DNA from: Auanema rhodensis
Lineage: Eukaryota; Nematoda; Chromadorea; Rhabditida; Rhabditidae
Assembly: GCA_964057225.1 (NCBI GenBank)
Contig: OZ059897.1
Span: forward strand, 15,686,001 to 15,750,000
Length of the DNA: 64,000 nucleotides
Direction: 5' to 3'
A program made the position numbers and the translations under genes. How positions within the stretch are numbered: position 1 is the stretch's first letter; the number at the start of each line of letters is the position of its first letter. The notes under the pieces were generated by a model. It was not told where the DNA came from, ran no database searches, and saw only the letters and a list, made by a program, of their open reading frames with translations. Positions 37,296-50,400 of the stretch are shown here, piece after piece.

Positions 37296-40200
37296 ATGTT
37301 GGCGCGTAGGTCACAAATCTGTGATCGCCGCGCGCCAGGTGAGCGCCGAGGAGCGCGAGGTATACGAGAGACAACGGTTTGCGCCTTCTAGGCCACCTTG
37401 ATTCCGCGTTTGTTCAAAACCTGATTGTCATGTTTTCTTCATCGTTGTGGTCTTCTTCATTACCTACTACTTCTATATATTTCCAGTCCAACCTCTCAGT
37501 CCACCTGAGTCATCTTGTATACAATTATTATTATTATTCTTATTACTGCAATTTGGCATATACATTTTTTAAAATATGTCTGCCTTTTGTTGTATTGTAA
37601 ACAACCAAATGAGGCGTGCTATTTCGTCTTTTTTCTTTAATAACTTTATTAGAATAGTGTAATATGTTGTGTCTTTGTTTTATTCCGTATATCTACGGAC
37701 TGAGACATCCTCAAGTAGTTAAAAAAATTTCGATGGCATTGAAGAAGTGTGCATTTAACTGTTTTTTCACATTTTTTGACTCACATCATTTTTTCACTTA
37801 GTCTTCCCAACCTATTTTTTCGTTTTCAAATACCTTGTTACATTTATGATTCAAGACAAGTTCTCTGAAGTTTTTTCATAAACATTTTTTATTTTTCAAA
37901 GCGTGATTCGAAGTAAGCCAGATTTTAGTGGTTATTGTTGTCTCTTATCATGCCCTTATCGGCTGTGCAGCTTGTTCAAATTATTAATTTTTCTTGAAGA
38001 TTGTCTTTTCCTTTTACGAGTTTTTAATCGTTTCCCAATATGCTCTTTATTTTTTATAAATGCTATTTTTCTATTTACAGAAATGGTGCAAAAACTCGAA
38101 AATGAGGTGACTGATGTCGTGGCACAGAAGAACCCACCGTCACCTAAGAGCAGATTAGGAGTTTTGCGTAGAAATAAGAAAGGTGAGTACAGAAAGCGAT
38201 AGAACTTTCTTCTTAATTTGCCGAACTTTATGAGATGAAGATTCATATCGAGTTGCGATTCTTTTCCAGTATCTGAAAGATGTATTTTCAGCTTCAAATG
38301 CATCTGATCCATTCCGGTTTGAAGGCCAAGGAGTGACGTATAAGGTAATATCGCAGCGATGTCCTTTTCTCTTTTCCTGAGATATTGTTTTTCCTTTTTT
38401 TTTGGTTTTTTGACGTCGGTAGCATGACAATCAACTGAACGTTGTCAGATATCGGTGCGACCTCGCTCCCAATAGGTGTGATTCAGATGTCTAAACATCG
38501 TAGAGGCTCTTTTACTCGAAGAGTCATGATGAAATGACAAATCTTACCAAGCGTCTGATAGAAAAATCTATTTTTAGTTCATTTTTGTAATACAGTTTCT
38601 GATCTTTTGATTTACAGGGTAAACTCATTGGTGAGCGTGATGTTGAAGGTGCCCGTGGAGATGGCATGTGCGCTGAAGCTATGCGTGTTGCTAAAGCTGC
38701 CGTTAAAGCCGCCGGGGCTCACAAGACCCGTATAATTCTTCAAATTAATATCGATGGAATCAAAATTTTGGATGAGAAGAGCAACGTAATATATAGCTAA
38801 TAAAGTTTAGGATTGTTTCATCTATAATTTTTAGGCTGTTATGTTCAACTTCCCTGTATCGCGTATTTCTTTTATAGCTCGTGATACAAGTGATGCACGT
38901 GCCTTCGGTTTAGTTTTCGGAGACTCGACAAGTACGTTTTATCATGCATAGTTTGGTAACCTTTTATCAATATTTAATTTGCAGATAAGTACAAGTTTTA
39001 CGGAATTAAGACTGCTCAAACTGCTGATCAAGCTGTACTAGCTATTCGTGATATGTTCCAAGTTGTCTTTGAGATGAAAAAGAAGCACATCGAACAGGTC
39101 AAGCAGCAACAGGAGAACCCTACGGTATGTCATTTTCTTCATATGTTTCTTGTCTTTAAATTATCTGGGACTGGTTTTCATTGACTGATTGGCAAAAGCA
39201 GTTAATGATTGCCTTATTGTATGTAAAGGTGTAGAGACTTCTTATAATAGTAATTGTCTGATATGTTGCAGTCCACTGGGGGTAGTTGTTTGTGTTCATG
39301 ATTGTGTGAGACAGGGATAGTGATGAAGTTAGTGATTAAACTCTCCAAAGTATGACATAGGGGAGCTGAGGACTAAGCCTTTAGTATAATTCGATCAATT
39401 GAACTGACTAGTCCTAACTGGTCATTCGTTGTAATACTAATTGGTCATGTGATGAACACGGTCATGTGCTTTGCGATTGAACTTGTATCGTAAGGCTTTG
39501 ACTGTTTTCTTCATACACATTTCGAAACAATCTTCCTCGTTGTTTTGGCTCTACTGTGTAACAAAGGAAAGAAATTAGGGGATACGTTTTCTCACTAAGT
39601 TTATAAATAATCTGAAAATCATATTTTGTCGAATATTAGGGAATATTTTGCTTCGTTGATTCTTTTCAAATGTGGAAATCAATGAATTGAGAATTAAAGG
39701 AGAAAACTGCTGCCACACAAGAAACCCGAAAATATTCAACTCGGCGTATTTTAGACGCGTGACTAAAATCCTGAAATATTGCTAATTCTTGGGGAACATT
39801 CAGGTTTTAGAATGAACTCTCCGTCATCTCTTTTTGATCTTATCTTAATTGCCATTTGAAAGCCTTATGAGATCAACCTCGACCCCATCGATGAAATTCC
39901 GAAGCGGAGAACGAAATTCTTAATGAGATTCGTTGGAAATATTAGAACAAGACTGAACAAGGCTGAGAGGTTTAAATCATCCATTTCACAGCTGATCATT
40001 CGGCTGGAAGAGATTGCACTGTTAATAGTGAGGTATTCAGTTAAAACCGTTATTAAAGGTATGAAACTTCTGCTACTTTGTAAATATGGCTTGCCGCTCC
40101 ATTCATAGTAATGTTGATTTAAAGGTTCTAGTCAACGGGTGGGGAAGAGGTGTGAGAGAAGACAAACCCAACATTTCTCTGTTTGTCGCTTACCATATCT

Positions 40201-41737
40201 CTCATAACAATGTATCACTTTATTCGTTAAGATTTTCTTTTAGTTGTATTTATTATGTATTCACTGGCGAGTACGTCATTCACTTAGGATTGTTAACTGC
40301 TTGTTTGTTAGTATTGGAAAGAGGGCCCAGCTGTCCGCTATTTTCTGTTTGAAACAGTTATATGAAAAATTCACCCATTCTAAGAGGTTGCGGAATGAAA
40401 AGCTGTGGTTCTATGGCAGTTACAGTGTAATCGTGCACATGCCCACAATTTAAGGTGTTGCAAGTTTACTACGTCCTAGTTTCAAATAGTGGTAAAATAA
40501 AAGGATTCGGGATTATTTTGAAAACCTGAAATGCAAAGCATGTTTTCTAAGTTAAGTGCGATCAAAATGCTAATGAGTACTTACATAAAAATTATTTTTC
40601 CGTGTTGGGGTCATGGACCTGTCGAAGACATGTTTTATAATTTTGGGTTGAATATTATTTTTTGTTTGCAGGAGTCCGCTGCTGCTGGAGTAGCTGTTGC
40701 CGATCTTTTAGATTTAGAAACTGAATTACACAATCTTGAACAAGGAGTACAACATTTGCAACAGATCCCAACTGATCCATTTGGTGCTACTCCATTCAAT
40801 GATCCATTCACAGACAGTTTTGCTAGCAACGTAAGCTTAACTCGATGATTTTCACTAGTTTTTAATGTTTTTAGGCTTCCTCTGTTATGAGTAATTCTGT
40901 TAATATGAATAGTTCTCTTGGTAATACATCCATTCCTCAACAAGCACAGCAGCAGAATCTCTTTGGAGGGTTCCAGTCTCCCGCACAGATATCAAACCAG
41001 CAGCAAGCCTGGGCTCAGAGCACTCCAACTAGCCTCTTAACTACTCAACAACAACAACAGCCACAGAATTATCAAACTACAAACTTTAACAACACATCTC
41101 CATTCTCGGTAAATTTTTTAAAATCAATTAACTTATAACCTGTTTAATTACAGCAGACTAATCCATTTGCTTCTGCTGTATATGGAAATGATCCATTCTC
41201 TGCACGCAGTGTTCCACAAATACCAGCTCAAGCTCCAGCGGTTCCCGCTGCTGCTCCAGCTTATCAAACTTCCATCGATTGGGGAGTTAATGAGAACGCT
41301 GTACCTCAAACCCAGACCATAAACTTTGCCTCATTCGATAGGTGAGCAAATTATTCATATATGTAAAGTCTGATTGTTTCTATGATATATAAAATGTATT
41401 TTGAAATATTCGTTTTTAGTCAACCAGCCAAGCAGGATTATAAATGGGATGAGCCAAAGCGAGTGACGTCTTTGGAGGAGGCGTTCAGTAAACTTGTGGA
41501 TATGGATAGTATTGTAGGACCAACGGAAACCAAGAAAAACCCTTTTGAACACATTTTAAATCCTCCCAAGGTGAGTGACGACAAATATTTTGTCGTAAAT
41601 CCGTTTCCTTTAAAAAAATGAAATTTTAAATTTAGGCCACATTGAACTCTATTGGTGCTGCTCAAAGAACTGGACCTCAAGCAGTTGTAGTTGCTCCTAC
41701 ATCTAACGATCCATTCGGAGATGATTTCTTCCGCTAA
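37296..41737 (+). CDS. dab-1: Disabled homolog (PTB-domain endocytic adaptor DAB-1)
   Basis: Eleven exons encode 478 aa: 37296-37338, 38081-38182, 38292-38344, 38618-38785, 38835-38931, 38985-39124, 40672-40830, 40875-41108, 41154-41341, 41420-41570, 41636-41737. A PTB domain covers about residues 53-195 ([45 protein letters not shown]), the form that binds NPxY tails of LDL-receptor-family proteins. The Gln/Ser/Pro-rich C-terminal half carries four DPF and two NPF tripeptides, ligands for AP-2 and EH-domain proteins, so this is a clathrin adaptor. In C. elegans the ortholog works with LRP receptors in endocytosis and secretion. Exon 1 is inferred: its ATG, GC-rich coding and CAG/GTGAGC donor join exon 2 in phase (RRAP, then [10 protein letters not shown]). 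If exon 1 is not used, translation would start at the ATG at 38083. Intron 6 is 1.5 kb; the other downstream introns are mostly short. Confidence 0.93.
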
Positions 41738-44496
41738 TTCCATTTTCGGAATTTTCAATTGTGTGTATTATAGAACTATATAAGGCTCCTTGATCATTTT
41801 ATACCTATATTTTTATTCATACTACTCAATATTTATTTTAATGATCTTTGGTTTGGAGCTCTCATTTTTTGGGAATTTCCGTCATCATCATTTCTCAGCA
41901 TAACCGGTGCTCTAATCACGACATCACATTTACATCTGCGCCTACTTAAATCCTTGTAAAATTCTAACCTATCTTCTTTTAGAAGAATTTCTGGTGTGAT
42001 TAGTGATAGAGTTATCGCTGTGAACTCTATTTCTAATTCAATCCTTCCTTGAAGGCTCGGAATGCGAAACATTTTTTTTCGCAATTTGTGAATACTAGCC
42101 CTGCTTACCCCCTTTTACCGTTTAGTTTTCATTAATAACGTTTACTTTTTCACATTTTTTTCAGTTTGTATCATAATTTTCGTTGTCCCGCTAGGTTTTG
42201 GCAGGAGTTGATCCTCTGTTTAGCAAGTCACTCCTGCTGTTTTAAGCGAATTGGTATTATGATTGCCATGTAAGGACTTAAATAGCATAGCATAATTTCT
42301 TACTTCGAATCCTCGTTCCTAAGATTAAAATGTTCAACCTGTCTGTGATATTCCCATATCTATGCTATCAAAGTTTTCCTATCATCTAATACTCGTCTTC
42401 TCACCTCAGTGATTTTGACGGAGGGTTTCATTTTTTCTTTCATAAGCCGCTTCTGTAAAATGTGTTTATATGTACATGAAGATTAGTTGGTTTTATTTTA
42501 TGTTGAAGTTTTATTGAATGACAGTACAGTGACTGGATGTGATAGTCGATTTGATAGAAGGTCTTTCTTACTAGGTTTGTAATATACATTGATAATGAAG
42601 ACGCATCTCAATCTGGCCTTTCTTGTAACCAGCAATATACACGCTAAGTCATCATTTCTAGTGCTAACTTAAAGATAGACAATAATTGATGTGTCTGTAA
42701 CGAAAGGGTAAGATGGCATCTTAGATGTCGAAATTTTCTTCTAACATCCATTAAACAATTTTTCTTCTCATTTTGTCGTAGATCAACTGTACAGCCTGAA
42801 GGTAGTTGCTACCATATAGCATGATGAGAATCGTTAATTTTAAATCAGGTTGCAGGCAACCATCGAAGCTCAATTTTTTGGACAATGAACCTCTGCCGAG
42901 GCCAAAAATGTACTCTTTTTAAAGTAACACACTCGCAAACTTGAAAAAAACGAGAATAACTCTAGACGACACACCTGTCGAGGTCATGCTTTATTCTGCA
43001 AGGTTTTTTTCCTTAAATTTTTATTTCTGATCAGTACGTAGAGGTTTTTTGGAAGTCATCGACAAGCTTGGAGAATGCCATCTAAATTTTTCTAAGCTTT
43101 TTTAAAAAAGATCGAACGATATATGGAACAAGACGATAGTTGTAATAAATCTATAATGGTACCAACCCCTTAGAAGGGTACCACAGTCTTCAGAGGTTTT
43201 AGTCAGTCTTTCATTTGCTCGACCCAGCAGTTTTCGAAATCAAAGCCATTATGTCTGCAAGTGAGTTTGCGTTTTATCAACAAAAATTGTTTCTTAAAAA
43301 ACAAGAAGAAGATTTAAAAGCATCTCAAATAACTAGCAATCGCAATCCCTCTTATTATGCATATCGTATATTTCGGCGCTTCATCGTTCTGACGATAGCA
43401 CCATCCCTTCTCTCAATAATTCGCTTTTCAACGACAAAAGTCTACAAAAATCGTATTTTTCAGAGAAATATGTTTTTATTTCTATTATATTTGTAGATAT
43501 TATGCTTCATCACATTTTCACCAATTAACTAGTGCTTTCTGAATCGGGCAAACGTCAGATTAGTTAAGGGAATAGATGCTGAACCGCTCCATCTCACTTT
43601 CTTGGTCTTTCATTTCGCTTTCTTTTTCACTCTCTTATCCAATACCCTATCTGTCACTTTTTCTTTCTTCCTGCCATCCTTTTTTAAAACCTGCTGAAGA
43701 AGCTAGTTGTTACAGCAGCTCTTTTCTGAGTTGATACTATTCATTTCGTTTAAATTGTTTGAACAAGACGGTTGTTTTTATCACTTCATTACAAAATATT
43801 TGAACTTTTTGAGCATTTTTTATTATATGATAGAACACTATTTTATAGTTTAATAATACATTCTCTTAGTAATTTACAAGCAGTTTATTATTATCAAATA
43901 TAGTGAACTAAGTATAGATATTGGTATTTAAAACATTAGCCATCATCTAGAACTATGAGCTACTTTATAATCATAAATTGAGATGTGGCCTATAAGTACA
44001 TCTTATAATATGGCTTTCTTCATTTCAACTTTATTTTAGTTCATAGAGTATCTGGAGGTAGCATTTGAATTCTCTGTGCAACTATAGTAATAGTGAAAAT
44101 CACATGGTGAGTGGCTTATTTAATCAACTCTGAATCTGTTTTTGAGCGATTTGATAAACGCTGTTTTGATTGTTACATCTATCAGTGTCATGATGATGTT
44201 GATGGCGATTACGAGTGTGATATTTATTGTTATTGTTATTATTATTTCTGTTCCATGTTCTCGTTCTATTGCAGTTGAAAAAGAAGCAGGAGGATCCTTT
44301 CTTTTCTTCTTTTTTTTTCTTTTTCATTATCAGAATCTTTAACGCTCTTCTATGTTCATTATTGTTTTAGAGAGCATACTATCACGCTCTCGTCATCAAG
44401 CAATATTAAATAATATTTTTTGATTTTTTAATATTAATATATCTATTTCTTACTATTTTTTTATTTATTTCAGTTTATTTTTGAAATTTAGATACC
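41738..44496. other. Intergenic between dab-1 and pmt-1
   Basis: T-rich, with no family-level coding sequence. One 93-codon open frame (43215-43496) starts after a TTTTAG acceptor at about 43202 and contains SEFAFYQQKLFLKKQEEDLK; a second frame over its 3' half also looks coding. The most economical use is as a short pmt-1 leader exon ending at a GTGAGT donor (see separate entry). No canonical AATAAA for dab-1 was found in the first few hundred bases. Confidence 0.35.
43202..43260 (+). CDS. pmt-1: Candidate alternative first exon of pmt-1
   Basis: An acceptor-like GGTTTTAG ends at about 43201; an ATG at 43251 opens ATG TCT GCA A and meets a strong AA/GTGAGT donor at 43261. Spliced to 44492 it reads in phase into the main pmt-1 start (MSANT, then [10 protein letters not shown]), adding five residues. 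The competing reading is a longer open frame continuing to 43496. The strong donor favours the short exon, but the phase match alone has a one-in-three chance of being accidental. Confidence 0.3.
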
Positions 44497-47400
44497 ATGA
44501 CTGTCAGTGCCAATGCCAATGCCGAAGTTCAACAAAGTGATGGGTTAGTTCGTTTTTGTGTTTCATTTAGGGAAAAAAAGTTTTTTAATGTTCTGTGTTA
44601 TCTCTACATAGGCACCTCTGAATCAGTAAAACCAATGTCAGTCTTCTCCTACGAATGAGAAATAGTATATTTGAACTTTTGGTCCAATCTAGTATGTCTG
44701 TCTCTAGATCACATGCTTTTCCACACTGTATCTTTTAATGGGTTGACTTTCTCTGATTACATCAGTCCCTAGACCACGTGGACAACTTTTTTCAAAAGAT
44801 CGAAGAAAAAATCGGAACAGTCAAGGAAAATAGAGAAAGAAATGGAAGTGCTAGAGATCTTAGAGGTGCAAAGATAGAGAGAAAGAGTGAGCAACGAAAA
44901 CGGGCTTTCCTTCCGCTTTGAAGTTCAATAGCTTGTCAATGAACAGATACAAGTTATAAATAGAAATCGTTTTAGCTTTTTTTGTTCAAAATTGTCATTG
45001 CATTACATTAATGAAATTATTTTTTTAGACTGAAAAAATTAATAAAAAGTACTGTACAACATAATTGTTGTTGCTTCGATGCAAACGAAAATTTTTCTTT
45101 TTTCGATTGTTTTTTCAGATTATTGAACAGTCTATTGCAAACAAGTTATTTTGATATTTTATTTTTGAAAATTCTTAGAATTCATACGATCTCAATGCTT
45201 CTTATAGTGTTTGAATGTTTTGACAGGACACTTCAAGTATTTAATTGTGAAGAAAATTTGAAATTTTCTTTATTAAGTATGATTGAAGAAAATTCTTTCA
45301 TGTATTTTAATAAAACATGGGGAATATTCAAGCAATGTATGTGAGTAATTCAAGAATGAGAGATTCACTAAATAAGAAAAGAAAAAGAGAGAAAAAAGAA
45401 CTAAAGGAAAATGTTTCAAATAAAAAGTTTGATGAAATTTTCAATTGTGAAATTGTTCCTTTTTTAATTTTTTGAACAAAAATCCTAATCTGCTATCATG
45501 TATATATCATACTTATCATCATGGAGATATAAAAATGAAACTTTATTAAAAGAAAAAACCGCATCGTGTAATCATTCTATTACTTTTTCTCAAAGTGCCG
45601 CCGGACACGTGTACAGCTTGCTTTCTTCTTCTTTCCAGTACACGTTTCTCGAATAAAGCAAGGTACTATGCTCTTTGAGCATCGAACCATCGTCTATCAC
45701 CAGGATATACCTTTCAAACTTTTCATTCTATCATATTTTACACAACAGACAGTACTGACAGATTTATGAACCCATAACTATTAAACCATTTCAACAGCAC
45801 GTTGTCACAACGTTGTTGAACCTTTTATAACGTGGTTGTAGTCATGGACAGAAAATTGTCTCATGGTGCGATGATCACAACTTCAGACAAGAATTCTCGC
45901 AGTAATTCATATCGAAATTGTCGTCGAGCGATCGCACGATACATCGATGATGTCCTTGAAATATGGTCCGTTCATTCTGAACCTAATCCTAGCGTATCAT
46001 ACAGTTTTGCTTCTTGCCGTTTGTACATGGGGTAGCATGCCTCTTTATTTTTTTCTAGATAATTTTCCAACAGCTATTACATACAAGCATTTCTTTAAAC
46101 ATTCAAGCATTTAGCAAACCTTATCCCAAATCATACTTCTTCAAGATTCAGTCTCAGCTAAGTTTAGAGATGTCTTAGATATCTTTTAGACATTTGTGAA
46201 CACTGAGTCGTTTTATTCCTCAACTACCTCTACACAAATGGTTTTTTTCAGATCATCTCTGATAGATTCTTGATTGTTAAATAGAAATATGTTTTGAAAA
46301 CAATCTCATTTCTCAAAAACAAATGATTTTAGCCTATATAATGAAATTTATCACAAGTTTCGGATACTTAACAGTGTCTATTTCTTCTCTTCTTTCTGTC
46401 TTTCTTATGTTCTCCTTTTTTTGAATTCTATCTAGACCTCTTTTCGAAAACGAATACAGTTACAGGATAGACAGGTACAGTCATGATAGCGCAATCACGC
46501 CATTTTGGTTGCCGAAAGCCTAGCCAATAAGCGATACGGCCTTTATTATTAGTTTATATTAAGAATAGACAATCGTGTATCTGACCAATGATACGATATT
46601 TTTCATTATTTTTTAATCTTGTGCTCGCTCACTTGCTTGCCTTCAGCCAGTGTACCCACAGTTCTTGCTATTCGTCAGGTGGTCCTAGTAGTCCTGGTTT
46701 TGCAATGCACCCAAAGCCTAATCTCTACAAACACATGCACACATATATTTCCTTTTTTGTCAACATACGATGTCTTGTTTTTGATATCGGGTCTTTACTT
46801 CAAGCTTGTTTTCTGCTCAATTGGAATTCATTCACTTCTACCATTAACTGTTCTTTCACAGCAAAGACAAACTGATCTTAGGCTTATTATGTTGATTTAA
46901 GAGATGAAATGTTTCTTAAACATCTATATATAGAAATATTTCCCTCTCGGACTTTTTTTTTGCGTTATGGCTTTTAACACAAATATGACATAAAACTCAA
47001 GACCGACATTTTGAATGGCTTGTTCCTCTTTATGCTTTTAAAAAGAAGATTGATAAATAAGTTTGTAAAGTTTCTTGTCAACAACTGAAATATAATATTA
47101 TTCATATAAACTATTAGAAAAAATATAATATTTATGGTATAATTAGTAATTCACATATTGTGTTTCCAATAGTCTTTTATTATCTTGATTAATAATCTTT
47201 ATTTCAATCAAATTATTCAGGAAGTATATCGGTATATAATCATTCCATAAAGTATTATCCATCATCTCAGATAGCTTATAGCTCATCTTGGAATCGGAAA
47301 ATCTCTTTTACGTTGACCTCTTACATCTCTTACAATCAAACTCAGGGTCAATTCATAGTGGAAATTCTTTCTTATCTCAAAATAAAACTGAGAACGATTC

Positions 47401-50400
47401 TTATTGAAAATTTTCAAATTCCTAATAGTTTTCGTTTCTTTGTTTTTCATTTTTTATGAAAGATATGTACAACAAAAAAAACCTTCTTTTTCCCAATATC
47501 CCATGTGTTACATATCGATTTTGGAAAATACAACACTAAATTCTTTTTTTTTAATCAAAATCCATCTTTATTACAGTTTTCGTATTAAAAGTTATGATTA
47601 AAAATTGATTTTATTAGAGATCGGAATGTTATTTTGTCGGATTTTAAAACAATTTTGTAAAAACGTTTCAAGAAAAGAAAGATAAATCGATTGAAAGAGA
47701 ATTGATATATCAAAAATACCTTCAAAAATCATTACTTTTAACTATTTTTGAAAAAAAAAGTCTTAATCTCTGTTCATTTAATCTCTGTTAATATCTATTA
47801 TTCTTGTGTTATTTTGAAAAAATGGCAACATACTGCCATTTTCACAAGTATCATATATGTGTAAAAATGAATTTTGCAGAGACATGGCTACTGAAGTTCG
47901 TCGCGATAGCTTCAAGAACTTTTGGGATAAGTATTCGGATAAGCCCGATACTAACACCATGATGTTGAATCATTCAGCTGATGACTTGGAATCTGCTGAT
48001 AGGTGAGATTAAATACTATGTTGAAATAATATTCTTTTTGATTTTAGAGCCGACATTCTCTCTTGCTTGCCCCAAGTTACCAACAAGGATGTTGTAGATA
48101 TTGGAGCTGGAATCGGGTTAGTTTCTTTGTTTTATTCATATATAATAATGTATGGTAAGAAAAGGAAATAGAGAGAGAGAGAGTGGGGGGGGGGGGGGAG
48201 GGGAGATGCAGAAGGCTTGTAAGTGTTGAAATTGAATGCTTCATAACGTAGTTCATCTCGTTCAACATTTATCTTTGAAGCATAAAATAATATATGGTTT
48301 CTGTTTAGTAATTAAATGTTTATGAGATTAAATAATTATATTAAACTGATAAGATGATTTTGATTAGATTCTGAGAAGTTTAAGATATTGTTAAAGTACT
48401 TGGAAGAAGGGAGGAGCGATTGTTGAAGCTATCTAATCAGTAACTGATTTGCTAAGGAAATTATCTTATTATATGTATATCTATCCTTTTTACTTTTATT
48501 ATTTCTTTTTGCTTCTATTTCTTATATCTATTTTCTTTTGGAAGATTTTATCAAATAGATTGTTGTTTGAGTATTATTTATCATGTGATTACGGTAGAAA
48601 AAAAAGGAAAATTGAAAAAAATTAAAAGAAAAGCTCATATTCATTGAAAAATGTAAAAGAAAATATTGTTCTAACATTAAGATCTATTCGTTAGATTATA
48701 TAAAATAATAATTATAGATCATTAATTATAAAAACTTAAAAAAAAGAATAATTAACTTAGATGTTTATATAAGATACGGTGGTACATAAAAAAGAGAGAG
48801 AAAGAGAAAGAGAGAGAGAGAGACAGTGAAGACTACTAATATATGTTGAGGCAATTATCTGTCAATAATATACAAAGTATACTGTAGCTATACAAAAAAA
48901 AATTTAAAATAGTTACTTTAAGTGTTGTAATGATGATTAAGCTCTATTTGATGGTGTAAGAGAAATGTGTATAACAAATGACGTAATAGATTATTGTATG
49001 ATAGTTTATAAAACGTAATTTGAGAAGTTTGAACAAAGATGAATCAATATTTTTAATATTTTGTTGAAATAAGAGTAAAAATATTTTTCTTTACAATCTG
49101 AATGATAGAATTTTGATGGGGGACGTTTTTAATTTATTTAGGGTTTATTGGTAATTTTTGATTTTACAGACGTTTCACTACCGTTTTGGCTGAGAGTGCT
49201 AAATCCGTTCTCTCAACTGACTTTATCGAATCTTTCATTTCTAAGGTTTGTTCATATACTTTGATTGAAAATTAATTTTTTTTTGTAATTCTAGAACAAA
49301 GAAAGAAATGCTCATATGGGTAATGTCCAATACCAAATTGGTGATGCTGTTAATTTGAAAATGGACAACACTAGGTTAAACTTCAATTTTTGAAATTAAA
49401 AATGTTATCTTCTATGTTTTAGTGTTGATCTTGTTTTCACTAACTGGCTTATGATGTACCTCAGTGATTCGGAAACCATTGAATTCCTCATGAACTGTAT
49501 GAGATGGCTTCGTCCAAACGGATATGTTCACTTGAGAGAAAGCTGTTCTGAGCCAAGTACCGGTAAGCTTACAAGTTCCTTATCATGTTGTTGAACTAAA
49601 CATATTTTTCAGGTCGTTCCAAGACCAATACTATGCATGCTTCTGGTGAAACCAACCCCACCCACTACCGTTTCTCCTCACTTTACATCATGGTAAGTTT
49701 AACATTGAAATACTATTGTATTTCTCAAAACTTTTTCAATCAATATGTATTACAACTAAAAATTTATTAACACTTTTTTTAGCTTCTCCGCAATCTTCGT
49801 TATGAAGATTCAGAAGGAAAGGTTTGGAAGTTTGAGGTTGAATGGAGTTGCTCAGTTCCCACATACATTAAGGTGAGTATACGTTTCATCGAATTGAGTT
49901 CAGTTACATCTCTCCGAAGGATATAGTGACTATTTGATATTTTCTAAGAAGCAAAATCAAGTCACAACATCCCTAATCTGTTGAGATATGAGCTGTTTTC
50001 TAAATTTTTGTTTTGCTATTCTGAGTTTTTTGGAACTAAAATGTTGAAAACATGATTGTTATTCATCTCTAAAGTACCTTCCATCAAAACTTGTCTTTAG
50101 GTTTATCTATATTCCAATTTCTCAAATCTAAATTAACTTATTATATTATAAGAGTAACGTTATATATCAAATAATCTAAAAGCTATATAATGAAACATTT
50201 TTTACAAATTTCTATTTATTCCAACTCTACATTCACTGTTTCAGCGTCAAAACAATTGGCGTCAAGTGCACTGGCTTGCCAAGAAAGTAGCTGCTGATGA
50301 AGATAAGCCAACTTCTAGAGAAGACCTTCTCAAAGTTTTCAGGTAATATTTCTGAACTTTATGTATTTACTTTGTTTTTTAAAATTGTTTAATATAATTT

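Noticed and set aside
40531-40671. 5' extension of dab-1 exon 7
   Set aside because: Lies in intron 6, in front of a clear TTTGTTTGCAG acceptor; the peptide has no counterpart in Disabled proteins.
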